Shown in pieces: positions 9,368-18,204 of a stretch of DNA of 64,000 nt. Under the pieces are notes generated by a model. That model searched no databases and was not told the DNA's origin. It was given only the letters and a program-made list of their open reading frames with translations. The position numbers and the translations under genes are program-made. The DNA comes from Anaerostipes sp. Its GTDB lineage: Bacteria > Bacillota > Clostridia > Lachnospirales > Lachnospiraceae. Numbering within the stretch: the first letter of the stretch is position 1; each line of letters begins with the position of its first letter. The DNA lies in contig NZ_JAGZSD010000015.1 in the NCBI RefSeq assembly GCF_018381315.1, forward strand, positions 19,722 through 83,721, read 5' to 3'.

Positions 9368-9433
9368 AGTATACCGCTGCCTCTGTCTCTGTTCGATTCT
9401 CTTTTTTACGGACTTACTTGAATAATTTACGGA
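9368..9433 (-). promoter_or_regulatory. GH43 promoter with 21-bp direct repeat
   Basis: On the - strand: TCCGTAA (9427-9433), 14 bases, TCCGTAA (9406-9412), 9 bases, TCGAAC as -35 (9391-9396), 17 bases, TATACT as -10 (9368-9373). It lies after the terminator that ends the symporter gene, so GH43 is a separate transcription unit. Confidence 0.65.
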
Positions 9434-9500
9434 TTTGTTCACACAATGACCATAAATTTAATTTTCTTTGAATATTATGTTGTTTTTTTATTCAATATAT

Positions 9501-9555
9501 AAAAAAGACCATACAAATACAGCACAAGAATTCATGTGTCTGTATCTGTATAGTC
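9501..9555 (-). terminator. Terminator after the GPH symporter gene
   Basis: A 16-bp stem (GACTATACAGATACAG against CTGTATTTGTATGGTC on the - strand, two wobble pairs) with an inner CACA/TGTG extension and a T-run (TTTTTTATAT) beyond it. It separates the symporter from GH43. Confidence 0.85.
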
Positions 9556-9574
9556 TGCGCTTCATTCAGAGAAC

Positions 9575-10996
9575 CTATGCCTCACTCTGCCGTCTTTCAT
9601 CCAATTCTCTTCTTATCGTCGGATAAATTTTATCAATTCCAAGGAACAGATACCAAATAATTAGTACAACTGCAGTAATGACCAGCGGAAGATATAAGAA
9701 CAGTGATTTAATTGCAAAGATAGCAGATGCACTCTGTACTGCCGCTGTCCCGTCATATTTTCCTGCTGCCAGAATCCAGCCCAGGGCTGCGGTCCCAAGA
9801 CCGGTTCCAATTTTCTGTCCAAAACTTGTTACACTGTAGGTCAGTCCTTCTTCACGGATGCCGTCTTTCCACTCACTGTAATCAACCACATCTCCGACAA
9901 TGGCAAACAGGCAGGAATATAATGCTGCGTGTCCGATTCCCTGAAGTACCAGACCTGCATATAAAAACGACAGAGAAGTGGGCATTAATATTTCCAGAAC
10001 AAGACCCACACCGTAAAAAGTAAAGCCTGCAAGAAGTGCCTTGATCTTTCCGAATTTCTTTGTAAATACAGGAATCAGAAGAATGGTCAGGATTGTCGGA
10101 ATATAATTAAATAATGTCATTGTACTGTTTAAATATTCATTTCCAAGGACATATTTTGCATAGTAAATCCTGGATCCTGACGTCAGCCCTAAGGATACAT
10201 AAATCACCGCAAAAGCTGCTGTAATCAGAATAAAATATTTATTCCGGCAAAGCACTTTGATAGTTTTCAGCGGATGTGACTTTTTCTTTTCACTCTTTTT
10301 ATTCTGAACCGGCTGATACCGTTCTCTTGTTCCTGAAAATGTAATATAAAAAGTCAGCATAGCGAGTACCGCATAAATCACGCTGACCATAGTCCAGGCC
10401 TTTTGTCCTCCGCCAAGAAAATTGACCAGAGGAATCGTAACTACATTGATCAAAAGCTGTGCCACCATGGTAAACTGGAATCTGATAGAATTCATAATAT
10501 TCCTGTCATGCTGTTCTGTAGTCACGAGGGAAAGCATTGTGTTGTAAGACAGATTTGATGCAGTAAAACAGACGGCGGCCAAAAAAATATAAACAGTCAA
10601 AAGATAGGCTGCTTTGCCGTTCAGTCCGATATTTGGCACAGAGAAAATCATAATCAGGCTGATTACAAGCGGAGGTGCACTCCAGAGTACCCATGGCCTT
10701 GCCTTTCCCCATTTTGTATTTGTCTTGTCTATGACAACTCCCATAAACAAATCCGATACTCCGTCAAACATACGCGCCACCAGCATAAGTGTACCGACCA
10801 GCCCCGCTCCGATTCCTGCCACATCAGTACAGTAAATTGTCAGAAATGACGCTACGGTTGTCCATACAAGATTCGCACCCACATCTCCGACACCATAGCA
10901 AAGTTTTTCTCTCAGTGATACGTGGGATGATACTGCTTCTTTCTGACTTCTCTCTGAAGCAATATTAATTCCGCCGGTAAGTTCAGCTGCTTCCAT
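9575..10996 (-). CDS. GPH-family (MelB-like) sugar:cation symporter
   Basis: 473 residues, about 12 hydrophobic segments, MFS glycoside-pentoside-hexuronide:cation symporter family. The N-terminal block LCYGVGDVGANLVW and the loop MGVVIDKTNTKWGKARPW are the conserved GPH signatures around TM1 and TM2-3, including the cation-site Asp in TM2 (FDGVSDLFMG). Family members carry arabinose, xylose, xylosides or oligosaccharides. It lies 109 bp downstream of the response regulator gene with no terminator between, so it is probably cotranscribed with the sensory operon. A small palindrome CCTGTATTTTACAGG (11043-11057) is in the gap. I infer uptake of arabinose or short arabino-oligosaccharides released by GH43 and GH127; specificity cannot be read from sequence. 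Confidence 0.88.
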   Translation of the reverse strand: MEAAELTGGINIASERSQKEAVSSHVSLREKLCYGVGDVGANLVWTTVASFLTIYCTDVAGIGAGLVGTLMLVARMFDGVSDLFMGVVIDKTNTKWGKARPWVLWSAPPLVISLIMIFSVPNIGLNGKAAYLLTVYIFLAAVCFTASNLSYNTMLSLVTTEQHDRNIMNSIRFQFTMVAQLLINVVTIPLVNFLGGGQKAWTMVSVIYAVLAMLTFYITFSGTRERYQPVQNKKSEKKKSHPLKTIKVLCRNKYFILITAAFAVIYVSLGLTSGSRIYYAKYVLGNEYLNSTMTLFNYIPTILTILLIPVFTKKFGKIKALLAGFTFYGVGLVLEILMPTSLSFLYAGLVLQGIGHAALYSCLFAIVGDVVDYSEWKDGIREEGLTYSVTSFGQKIGTGLGTAALGWILAAGKYDGTAAVQSASAIFAIKSLFLYLPLVITAVVLIIWYLFLGIDKIYPTIRRELDERRQSEA

Positions 10997-11105
10997 ATTG
11001 ATTTTCCTCCTGATTTCATAAGTTTCGTTTCTCTTTTCTTAACCTGTATTTTACAGGACAAAGACAAAACCTATAAGGCGAAAAAACTCAGAGATGAGGA
11101 ATATT

Positions 11106-12617
11106 TTAATGTGTTTTCCGGTACTCCGACGGAAGTATGCCTGTCTCCTCCTTAAATACTTTGCTCATATACTTTGGATCCATATATCCTGCAAGCGCAG
11201 CAATCTGGCTTAATTTAAGGTTAGTCGTTACCAGAAGCTTTTTTATCTCTCTAATCCTCTTTTCTTTGATCAGTACAGTAAATGAACTTCCTGTCTCCTT
11301 TTTTATCTGGCTGCTCAGGTATTCTTCTGAGACACATAACTTGTCCGCTATTTCTCCCAGTGTAATTCCCTGGCTGTAATAGTTTTCTATCATTCTGACT
11401 GCCTTTGCAGCAGTGCTTTCTTTTACTTTTTGCTTATCTGAAAACTTATCCACAGGTATATGCCCTATTTCTTCTTTTAATACACACTTAATCTCATCCC
11501 ATGTAACAGCCCTTATTAAAGCACCCATATTTTTCTGCACAAACAGCTCACTCCCGGGCTTCTTTCCATATTCGCTCATGGTGTGGATGATTGTCCAAAA
11601 GCATCTAATGCACGCCTCTTTGATTGATTCAGGTTCATAATATTTTTCTCTGCATTTTCTCAAAAACAGATTCAGACACTCTGACATTTTTTTTTGATCG
11701 GCGTTGATAACAGCTTTCCTTATATCATGATCCAGATTTACCGGATAATTCATTGAACAAACCTGACTCTTTTTTATTTTTTCTTCGGTCAAAAGAGTTC
11801 CTTTTTCAAATACCAAGTTCCATTCCTGAAGTTTCTTGATCCTCTGCCGGGCAGACTGAAGTTCCATGATATTATTTGCTTTCTCCCATGCAAAGCTGAT
11901 ATCTCCTTTTATATTTTCACAAAACATAGGAATCACATGATTTTGTATATATTCTTCTATATCTGACATTTTCCAATAATACAGAATTAAATAATAATTC
12001 TTTTCTGACTTTGCCACAGTAAAATAAAACAGGGTATTTTGTTTCAAACGTTCGATTAGTTCCAATGCTGTTATATTTGATTCTTTTTGATTTTCAGGCA
12101 GATAGAAACTTAGCAGGTAAAGTTCTTTTTCGTGGTTAATCGAATATTTTTCCTTCAGCATGACAGCCATTTCCTCTTCAAAATGTCCATTCAGACAGTT
12201 CTGAAAAATGTGATCCAGTGACAGAAGTTTTTTCCCCCTGTTCTCTTTCTCCAGCTGCCCTTTGATTTCTTCCAGTGCCTCCTTCAGTTCTTTTATTTTC
12301 ATAGGCTTTAACAGATATTTACTGACCCCCAGTTCTATTGACTGCTGAGCATATTCAAAATCAGAGTATGCAGTCAGCACTATGACCTTTGCCCGCAGTT
12401 TTTTTTCCCGCAGCTTTTTAAGCATTGCAAGTCCGTCCATATCGGGCATCTGAATATCCATAAGAATAACTTCCGGTTTCATCTTTTCTATAAGATCCAG
12501 CCCTTTGCTTCCTGTGGAGGCACTACCTGCCGTCTCATAGGAATGGTCCAGCTTCGGAATGATCTTTGACAGTCCTTCTCTGATCGGCTTTTCATCTTCC
12601 ACTACTACAATTTTCAT
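11106..12617 (-). CDS. YesN-type response regulator with AraC HTH output
   Basis: 503 residues from the ATG at 12617; an in-frame GTG at 12623 overlaps the kinase stop codon, but GAGGTG sits five bases before the ATG, so I prefer the ATG. Receiver domain about 1-120 with Asp54 (ILMDIQMPDMDG) as phosphorylation site and Lys104-region KPMK. A middle segment of about 250 residues is typical of YesN proteins. The C-terminal AraC double HTH (about 400-503) contains GEIADKLCVSEEYLSSQIK and AGYMDPKYMSKVFKEETG. AraC-type outputs bind direct repeats, so it is the natural candidate for the 21-bp repeats upstream of GH43, GH127 and DUF4867 copy 1. Partner kinase and binding protein lie immediately upstream. 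Confidence 0.9.
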   Translation of the reverse strand: MKIVVVEDEKPIREGLSKIIPKLDHSYETAGSASTGSKGLDLIEKMKPEVILMDIQMPDMDGLAMLKKLREKKLRAKVIVLTAYSDFEYAQQSIELGVSKYLLKPMKIKELKEALEEIKGQLEKENRGKKLLSLDHIFQNCLNGHFEEEMAVMLKEKYSINHEKELYLLSFYLPENQKESNITALELIERLKQNTLFYFTVAKSEKNYYLILYYWKMSDIEEYIQNHVIPMFCENIKGDISFAWEKANNIMELQSARQRIKKLQEWNLVFEKGTLLTEEKIKKSQVCSMNYPVNLDHDIRKAVINADQKKMSECLNLFLRKCREKYYEPESIKEACIRCFWTIIHTMSEYGKKPGSELFVQKNMGALIRAVTWDEIKCVLKEEIGHIPVDKFSDKQKVKESTAAKAVRMIENYYSQGITLGEIADKLCVSEEYLSSQIKKETGSSFTVLIKEKRIREIKKLLVTTNLKLSQIAALAGYMDPKYMSKVFKEETGILPSEYRKTH

Positions 12618-12619
12618 GA

Positions 12620-14314
12620 TCACACCTCTTCCTTCTCCGGCAGAAACATATGAACTTTTGTATACGTTTCCGCTTTGCTTTCAAAATAAAGACCTGCTTC
12701 TTCCCCGTAATACAGCTTCAGTCTTTTCCTTACATTGACAATACCAAGATGATGTCCAAGTTCTGCATTCTCTTGATTCAGTACAGACAGCACACCAGGA
12801 TCTATCCCCCTTCCATTGTCTGAAATCACAATATGGATCTGTCCATCCAATTTTTCTGCTTTGATTTTTATTCTGCAGTCCTTCTGGTTATCCCCAAATG
12901 CATACTTAATTGAATTTTCCACAAACGGCTGAAGCAGCAGCTTATGTATGTTTATTTTCATCAGCGGATCCGGTATATCGATTTCTGTTTTCAGTTCGTG
13001 CTCCATTCTGGTTTTCTGGAGCACGATATACTGTCTCAGCCAATAAATTTCTTTTTCCAACACTGCCGGCTCCCCCACATTCCGCACGCTGTATCTGAGA
13101 ATATCTGCCAGCGCCCCTATCATTTCACTGACCTCAAACTGTCCTGTTTCAATTGCTTTCCAGTTAATTGTATCCAATGTATTATAGAGAAAGTGGGGAT
13201 CAATCTGTGCTTCCAGCACAGATATCTCTGCATTTTTTTGTTCAATGGCAGATTCTTTCACTTTCTTCAGCAGTATTTCTACCTGATCCACCACGTTGTT
13301 AAAACCGGATGCAATTCTCTGTATTTCATCCGGTGCATGTTCGTTCGGTACAATTTTTGCAGAAAAATCACCCGTCTCTGCCTGGCTCATTGTTTTTACT
13401 GCCAAATTTACAGAGTCAATCACAGGTCTGGTAAATTTATATACAAGAACCGTGAGCAGCACAATAATTCCAAGGGCCGTGGCCAGATACATTCCCGACT
13501 GTTCCATTATCATCTGATGATATTTCTTAAGAGAGTAATCATTTACAATGGTCCAGCCGCTCATTTTATTTTTTACTTTTGCCTCTTGGTATTTGGTCTG
13601 ATCCGTTTTTATTTTTTCTTGTCCAATTAAACTTTTTTTCTTTGAGCTGACAATCTGCGGTCCTGCACAAAGATAGACTTCATTTCCTCTTTGGCTGTTT
13701 ATCACTTCCGCCAAAACCGATTCATCTGCCGTCAGAATAACAGCTCCTACTTTTTTATGAATATCTCTGTAATCAATGAGTTTTCTTTGTATATGAAACT
13801 GATAGATTTCCTGTCCCCCTGAATTGACTGGTCCTCCGGAAGGAGAATAAAAAAATCCCTTGTACCCGGTCACATTTGTCATCATAGAAGAATGAATCCA
13901 GCTGCTGTTTACAGAGGAAGAGGAAAGACGGTCATAAAAAATCAGCTGACCTTTTTTTGTCTCGATGGTAATCCCATTGATTCCTGTATTCCGGTTGCAT
14001 ATATGGCTCAGTTTTCTTCTGAGCCTGCTGCTGTTCACCTCCAGATCATTTTGGTCATTGTTAATCTCATCAACAATCCGTATCACATCGTCATCTGTAC
14101 AAAGATCATAGAGGATCGTATGGTACTTATCCAAAACCATATTCAGGCACTTATCTGCCTTCTCTGTATTTTCTTTCAGCTGAATTTTAAGGCTGTCTTT
14201 CATATTCATCCTCAGTCTTATAAGAGAAAATACTGAAAGACAAAGGATCGGGACCAGAGCAGAAATCAAAAGTGCCGGTATCAGCTTCTGCCTGAGATTC
14301 TTTGCCTTTTTCAA
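12620..14314 (-). CDS. YesM-type membrane sensor histidine kinase
   Basis: 564 residues. TM1 about 13-33, a large extracellular sensor region (about 35-270, Cache-like), TM2 about 276-295, HAMP about 296-350, then the His_kinase domain of the YesM/LytS group with LEAQIDPHFLYNTLDTINWK (phospho-acceptor His374) and a HATPase domain (ISDNGRGIDPG, about 450-560). It overlaps the binding-protein gene by 4 nt at its start and ends 2 nt before the ATG of the response regulator, so the three are translationally coupled. In Geobacillus stearothermophilus the arrangement AraP-AraS-AraT (binding lipoprotein, kinase, regulator) senses extracellular L-arabinose; this operon has the same composition. Confidence 0.92.
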   Translation of the reverse strand: MKKAKNLRQKLIPALLISALVPILCLSVFSLIRLRMNMKDSLKIQLKENTEKADKCLNMVLDKYHTILYDLCTDDDVIRIVDEINNDQNDLEVNSSRLRRKLSHICNRNTGINGITIETKKGQLIFYDRLSSSSVNSSWIHSSMMTNVTGYKGFFYSPSGGPVNSGGQEIYQFHIQRKLIDYRDIHKKVGAVILTADESVLAEVINSQRGNEVYLCAGPQIVSSKKKSLIGQEKIKTDQTKYQEAKVKNKMSGWTIVNDYSLKKYHQMIMEQSGMYLATALGIIVLLTVLVYKFTRPVIDSVNLAVKTMSQAETGDFSAKIVPNEHAPDEIQRIASGFNNVVDQVEILLKKVKESAIEQKNAEISVLEAQIDPHFLYNTLDTINWKAIETGQFEVSEMIGALADILRYSVRNVGEPAVLEKEIYWLRQYIVLQKTRMEHELKTEIDIPDPLMKINIHKLLLQPFVENSIKYAFGDNQKDCRIKIKAEKLDGQIHIVISDNGRGIDPGVLSVLNQENAELGHHLGIVNVRKRLKLYYGEEAGLYFESKAETYTKVHMFLPEKEEV

Positions 14315-15534
14315 TGATTCTCCCTTCTGATCTTCCTGATCTTTTCTGCTGTATGTACCAGATTTTCCTCATAACCAGTGCCGTCAATGATGGTATCTCC
14401 TATAACATCAGATAAGATCATTGATATATCCGGCCATTCTTTTGTAAACTCCCTTGGCCTTGCCGTTTGGAATATTTCCTTGAACATTTCCTTTTTCTCA
14501 TCACCGGCAAACTGTTTTGAAAAAACATCCTTTCTCGGCGAAAGAAATCCAAAACCGTCCAGATATTGTTCCATATTCCTTTTATCAGCCAGATATTTTA
14601 CAAAGGAGACAGCCTCCTTCTGATGCTTTCCTCTTGTTACTCCAAGAATTTCCCCTCCCACTACGGACACCTTCTTTTTATCTTTATCAGACGGAAGGAA
14701 GGCAACGCCGAAATCCAGATTGGGATTTTGCTCCCGTATGGTATCCACTGTCATCGGTGAATTAAACATCATAGCTACATTTTCTTTTATAAATTGATTT
14801 GTAAGATCCCCAAGTGTCAGACTGATGCACTGTCTGCTCATGGCTTTTTTCCGCACAAGCTTAGTTATCAGTTCAAAGGCTCTTCTGCTCTCCGATGAAC
14901 TAATCTTGTCGGCATCCCCTTCCATAGACCACAGAATCGGAAGAAATTCATACATGGTCTCTTCACTTTGAAGGGCTGTCATTCCAAAACCATATGTATC
15001 CTTGTCCGTAAGTTTTACTGCCGCTCTATAAAAATCATCCCAGGTTTGGGGTACTTTTATGTTTTTTTTATGAAACATCCTTTTGTTATAGATCAATGCC
15101 GGACAATTCAGTCCAAAAGGCAGTCCGCAGATTTTTCCATCTGCTCGGCATGCATCCAATGCCTCAGAAAAATATTCTTCTTCTTCAACTTCTTCTGTCA
15201 AATCCTTAAACTTTTTCAGAGAATGAAAGTATTTAAAATCAGCAGAATCCACCAGAGCCAGATCAGGCATTGTTCCGTCTGTCATGCTGAGCGCCAGCTG
15301 CTTTTTGAGATCTTCATCCGGAATATATTTTACAGTAACTTTCACTTTATCCTGTGAATTATTATATTCCTCTACAAGGTTTAAAAGTTGTTTTTGATTA
15401 TGAGGAATATCCCAGTAATGCCACAGAATAATCTCTGTTCTGCGTTTTTCTGTATCATATTTTTTTGAATTACAGCCCGACAGAAGACCTGCACAGATAA
15501 AAACTGTCAGACAGCAGATCCATAATTTTTTCAT
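14311..15534 (-). CDS. Solute-binding lipoprotein, probable sensory partner of the kinase
   Basis: 407 residues, ABC family 1 extracellular solute-binding fold. Lipobox LLSGC with Cys21 marks a lipoprotein. WHYWDIPHNQKQLLNLVEEY and VVGGEILGVTRGKHQKEA are typical of sugar-binding proteins of the CUT1 type. ATG is preceded by AAGGAG. There are no permease or ATPase genes beside it: the next genes are the kinase (4-nt overlap) and regulator. I therefore read it as an accessory sensor that presents sugar to the kinase, as described for AraP of the AraPST system, rather than a transport component. Sharing an unlinked permease is the alternative. Confidence 0.85.
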   Translation of the reverse strand: MKKLWICCLTVFICAGLLSGCNSKKYDTEKRRTEIILWHYWDIPHNQKQLLNLVEEYNNSQDKVKVTVKYIPDEDLKKQLALSMTDGTMPDLALVDSADFKYFHSLKKFKDLTEEVEEEEYFSEALDACRADGKICGLPFGLNCPALIYNKRMFHKKNIKVPQTWDDFYRAAVKLTDKDTYGFGMTALQSEETMYEFLPILWSMEGDADKISSSESRRAFELITKLVRKKAMSRQCISLTLGDLTNQFIKENVAMMFNSPMTVDTIREQNPNLDFGVAFLPSDKDKKKVSVVGGEILGVTRGKHQKEAVSFVKYLADKRNMEQYLDGFGFLSPRKDVFSKQFAGDEKKEMFKEIFQTARPREFTKEWPDISMILSDVIGDTIIDGTGYEENLVHTAEKIRKIRRENH

Positions 15535-15554
15535 ATTTTGCTCCTTAACAACTT

Positions 15555-15588
15555 AAAAACAGACAGCTACTGCCAAGCTGCCTGTTTC
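15555..15588 (-). terminator. Hairpin between phosphoketolase and sensory operon
   Basis: On the - strand AAACAGGCAGCT pairs with AGCTGTCTGTTT (one G-U) and runs into TTTTT. Only 20 bp separate it from the start codon of the binding-protein gene, leaving little room for a separate promoter, so it may act as an attenuator with readthrough into the sensory operon. Confidence 0.7.
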
Positions 15589-15616
15589 TAAGTTAGGTAT
15601 TGGAATAAATTTATAT

Positions 15617-17992
15617 TTACTGAGTTTTTTCAGGTGTATGCCATTCCCAGTCACGAATTTCCGGGAGATCCTGTCCATACTCAGAAATATACTGCTTGTG
15701 TGCGACCAGCTTGTCGCGCATTTGCTGTACAAGGTAAGAACCGCGGTTTCCAAGCTGAGGAAGCTGTTCAATAGCATCCATCACCAGGTGGAAGCGGTCA
15801 ATTTCATTCTGCACTCTCATATCAAATGGAGTTGTAATCGTTCCTTCTTCCTGATATCCATGTACGTAGAGGTTCTTATTCTGTCTCTTATATGTAAGTT
15901 CGTGAACCAGTGTCGGATATCCATGGAATGCAAAAATGATCGGTTTGTCTTTTGTAAAAATTGCATTATATTCTGCATCACTCAATCCATGAGGATGCTG
16001 TGTCTGCGGCTGAAGTTTCATTAAATCTACAACGTTGACAGCCCGGATCTTAAGTTCCGGAATATAATCTCTTAAAATTGTGATTGCAGCCATTGTTTCC
16101 AATGTCGGTGTATCACCGCAGCATGCCATGACAATATCCGGCTCATCATTCTGGTCATTGCTTGCCCATTCCCAAATGCCGATTCCCTGTTTGCAGTGTT
16201 TTACTGCCTGTTCCATATCAAGCCACTGAATACTTGGGTGCTTGGAGGTTACCATGACATTCACATAATTTTTGCTTTTAATACAGTGGTTAAAACAGTT
16301 CAGCAGACAGTTTGTATCCGGCGGAAGGTAAAGCCTTACCACATCTGCTTTTTTATTTGCAACATGGTCTAAGAATCCGGGATCCTGATGAGTATATCCG
16401 TTGTGATCCTGCTGCCATACATTGGAGCTTAAAATAAAGTTTAAAGATGCAATCTTCTGTCTCCAAGGAAGCTCAGAAGTCACCTTGAGCCATTTCGCAT
16501 GCTGGCTTACCATAGAGTCTACAATTCGGATAAATGCCTCGTAGCTTGCAAAAAATCCATGACGTCCGGTCAGTATATATCCTTCCATCCATCCCTCGCA
16601 CATATGCTCGCTCAGCATAGCATCCATGATCCGCCCGTCAGAAGCAAGAAATTCATCATTATCTTTCTGATCTGCATTCCAGTCTCTGTTTGCTGCCTCA
16701 AAAACCTTCCACAGACGATTGGACATAGTCTCATCTGGTCCGAAAATCCGGAAATTTTTATTTTCTTCATTCAGCTTGAAGATATCTCTTACAAATCCGC
16801 CAAGCTCAATCATATCCTGTGCTTTCAGCTTTCCGGGTTCTTTTACATCAAGGGCATAATCCTTAAAATCAGGAAGCCTTAAATCTCTCAGTAAAAGTCC
16901 TCCGTTGGCATGTGGATTTGCTGCCATTCTCCGGTTTCCGTCCGGTGTCAGTTCCTCCAGTTCCGGAATAAGACGTCCGTTTTCATCAAACAGCTCTTCC
17001 GGATGATAGCTTAATAACCACTCTTTCAGCTGATCTAAATGTTCCGGCTGTTCCATGGTCATCGGCACCTGATGAGCACGAAAAGTTCCCTCAATTTCAT
17101 TTCCGTCCACTACTTTCGGTCCCGTCCATCCTTTTGGCGTGCGCAGCACAATCATCGGCCACATAGGACGCTTTGTATTTCCTTCTTCTCTTGCTTTTTT
17201 CTGTATTTCTTTAATATCTGTAATTGCAGCATCCAATGTCTCTGCCATTTTCCTGTGCATCGGCATCGGATCGCTTCCCTCTACGAAGTATGGCTTCCAT
17301 CCGCATCCCTCAAAGAACTTTTCCAATTCTTCATGGGAGATTCTTGAAAATACTGTAGGGTTGCTGATTTTATATCCGTTTAAGTGAAGAATGGGCAGCA
17401 CTGCACCGTCCGTCACAGGGTTTAAAAATTTATTTGAATGCCATGCTGTAGCAAGAGGACCTGTTTCAGCCTCCCCGTCTCCTACAACACATGCTGTGAT
17501 CAATTCCGGATTATCAAATACGGCCCCGAATGAATGAGCCAGTGAATATCCAAGTTCTCCTCCTTCATGGATAGATCCCGGTGTCTCCGGCGCAACGTGG
17601 CTTGAAATTCCTCCCGGGAAAGAAAACTGTTTAAATAATTTTTTCATTCCTTCCATATCACGGCTGACATTCGGGTAAACTTCACTGTAAGTTCCTTCTA
17701 AATAGGCATTGGCTACCATAAAGTTTCCGCCGTGGCCTGGTCCTGAGATATAGATCATGTCCAGATCATACTCTTTGATCACACGGTTTAAATGCGTATA
17801 GATAAAATTTTGTCCCGGAACAGTTCCCCAGTGGCCTACGATTTTTTTCTTAATCTGTTCTTCTGTCAGCGGTTCACGAAGCAGAGGATTATCCAGTAAA
17901 TACAGCTGTCCGGCAGACAGGTAGTTGGCTGCACGCCAGTACGCATCCATTTTCTGCAGAAGCTCATCGGACAGTTTTTGATTGTCTTGCAT
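15617..17992 (-). CDS. xfp: Xylulose-5-phosphate/fructose-6-phosphate phosphoketolase
   Basis: 791 residues from the ATG at 17992. A longer frame begins at 18007, but the AAAGGAG ribosome binding site lies between the two ATGs, so only the second can be used. TPP-dependent phosphoketolase: cleaves xylulose 5-phosphate (and often fructose 6-phosphate) with phosphate to acetyl phosphate and glyceraldehyde 3-phosphate (or erythrose 4-phosphate). Visible blocks: ISGPGHGGNFMVANAYLEG near the N-terminus, GDGEAETGPLATAWHSNK (TPP/Mg site), LHLNGYKISNPTVFSRI, and the C-terminal YGQDLPEIRDWEWH typical of the family. Length fits (about 790-825). An AraR-like operator upstream ties it to arabinose control. 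It is the sink for pentose phosphates made from arabinose or by the PTS/AraD operon on the right arm. Confidence 0.97.
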   Translation of the reverse strand: MQDNQKLSDELLQKMDAYWRAANYLSAGQLYLLDNPLLREPLTEEQIKKKIVGHWGTVPGQNFIYTHLNRVIKEYDLDMIYISGPGHGGNFMVANAYLEGTYSEVYPNVSRDMEGMKKLFKQFSFPGGISSHVAPETPGSIHEGGELGYSLAHSFGAVFDNPELITACVVGDGEAETGPLATAWHSNKFLNPVTDGAVLPILHLNGYKISNPTVFSRISHEELEKFFEGCGWKPYFVEGSDPMPMHRKMAETLDAAITDIKEIQKKAREEGNTKRPMWPMIVLRTPKGWTGPKVVDGNEIEGTFRAHQVPMTMEQPEHLDQLKEWLLSYHPEELFDENGRLIPELEELTPDGNRRMAANPHANGGLLLRDLRLPDFKDYALDVKEPGKLKAQDMIELGGFVRDIFKLNEENKNFRIFGPDETMSNRLWKVFEAANRDWNADQKDNDEFLASDGRIMDAMLSEHMCEGWMEGYILTGRHGFFASYEAFIRIVDSMVSQHAKWLKVTSELPWRQKIASLNFILSSNVWQQDHNGYTHQDPGFLDHVANKKADVVRLYLPPDTNCLLNCFNHCIKSKNYVNVMVTSKHPSIQWLDMEQAVKHCKQGIGIWEWASNDQNDEPDIVMACCGDTPTLETMAAITILRDYIPELKIRAVNVVDLMKLQPQTQHPHGLSDAEYNAIFTKDKPIIFAFHGYPTLVHELTYKRQNKNLYVHGYQEEGTITTPFDMRVQNEIDRFHLVMDAIEQLPQLGNRGSYLVQQMRDKLVAHKQYISEYGQDLPEIRDWEWHTPEKTQ

Positions 17993-18078
17993 GTTTTCTC
18001 CTTTCATTTTTAAAACTCTAAGAATAACAACACTTGTTAAAAAGGGAATTTATAACGAGGTAAACGATAATACTTGTT

Positions 18079-18094
18079 GCTTGTACGTGCAACT
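18079..18094 (-). promoter_or_regulatory. AraR-like operator upstream of phosphoketolase
   Basis: GCTTGTACGTGCAACT on the + strand matches the Firmicutes AraR operator ATTTGTACGTACAAAT at 12 of 16 positions and is a near-palindrome centred on ACGT. Further ACTTGT half-sites flank it. It lies 87 bp upstream of the xfp start. AraR control of a phosphoketolase gene is known in Clostridium acetobutylicum. No araR gene is in this window. Confidence 0.5.
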
Positions 18095-18144
18095 TGTTTT
18101 TCAAAAACCACAGATTAATCGACAAACTTCGTAAAAAAACAAAC

Positions 18145-18182
18145 AAAAAAACGAAATCCCCAATAAAGGATTCCGCTTTTTT
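18145..18182. terminator. Terminator after DUF4867 copy 2
   Basis: On the - strand AAAAGCGGAATCC pairs with GGATTTCGTTTT with G-U pairs and a following T-run, just after the DUF4867 copy 2 stop codon. It insulates that gene from the phosphoketolase promoter. Confidence 0.7.
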
Positions 18183-18204
18183 ATAGATTTCCGTTATTTC
18201 GATT

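Noticed and set aside
9501..9555. Transposon end or small RNA in the symporter-GH43 gap
   Set aside because: The long stem followed by a T-run right after the symporter stop codon is explained as its terminator.
10997..11105. Direct-repeat operator upstream of the GPH symporter
   Set aside because: No TTCRTAA-type pair; only a 15-bp palindrome and a weak TTATAG-17-TAAAAT promoter. Cotranscription with the regulator is simpler.
17993..18007. Upstream ATG of phosphoketolase as the start
   Set aside because: The AAAGGAG ribosome binding site lies between the two ATGs, so initiation must be at 17992.
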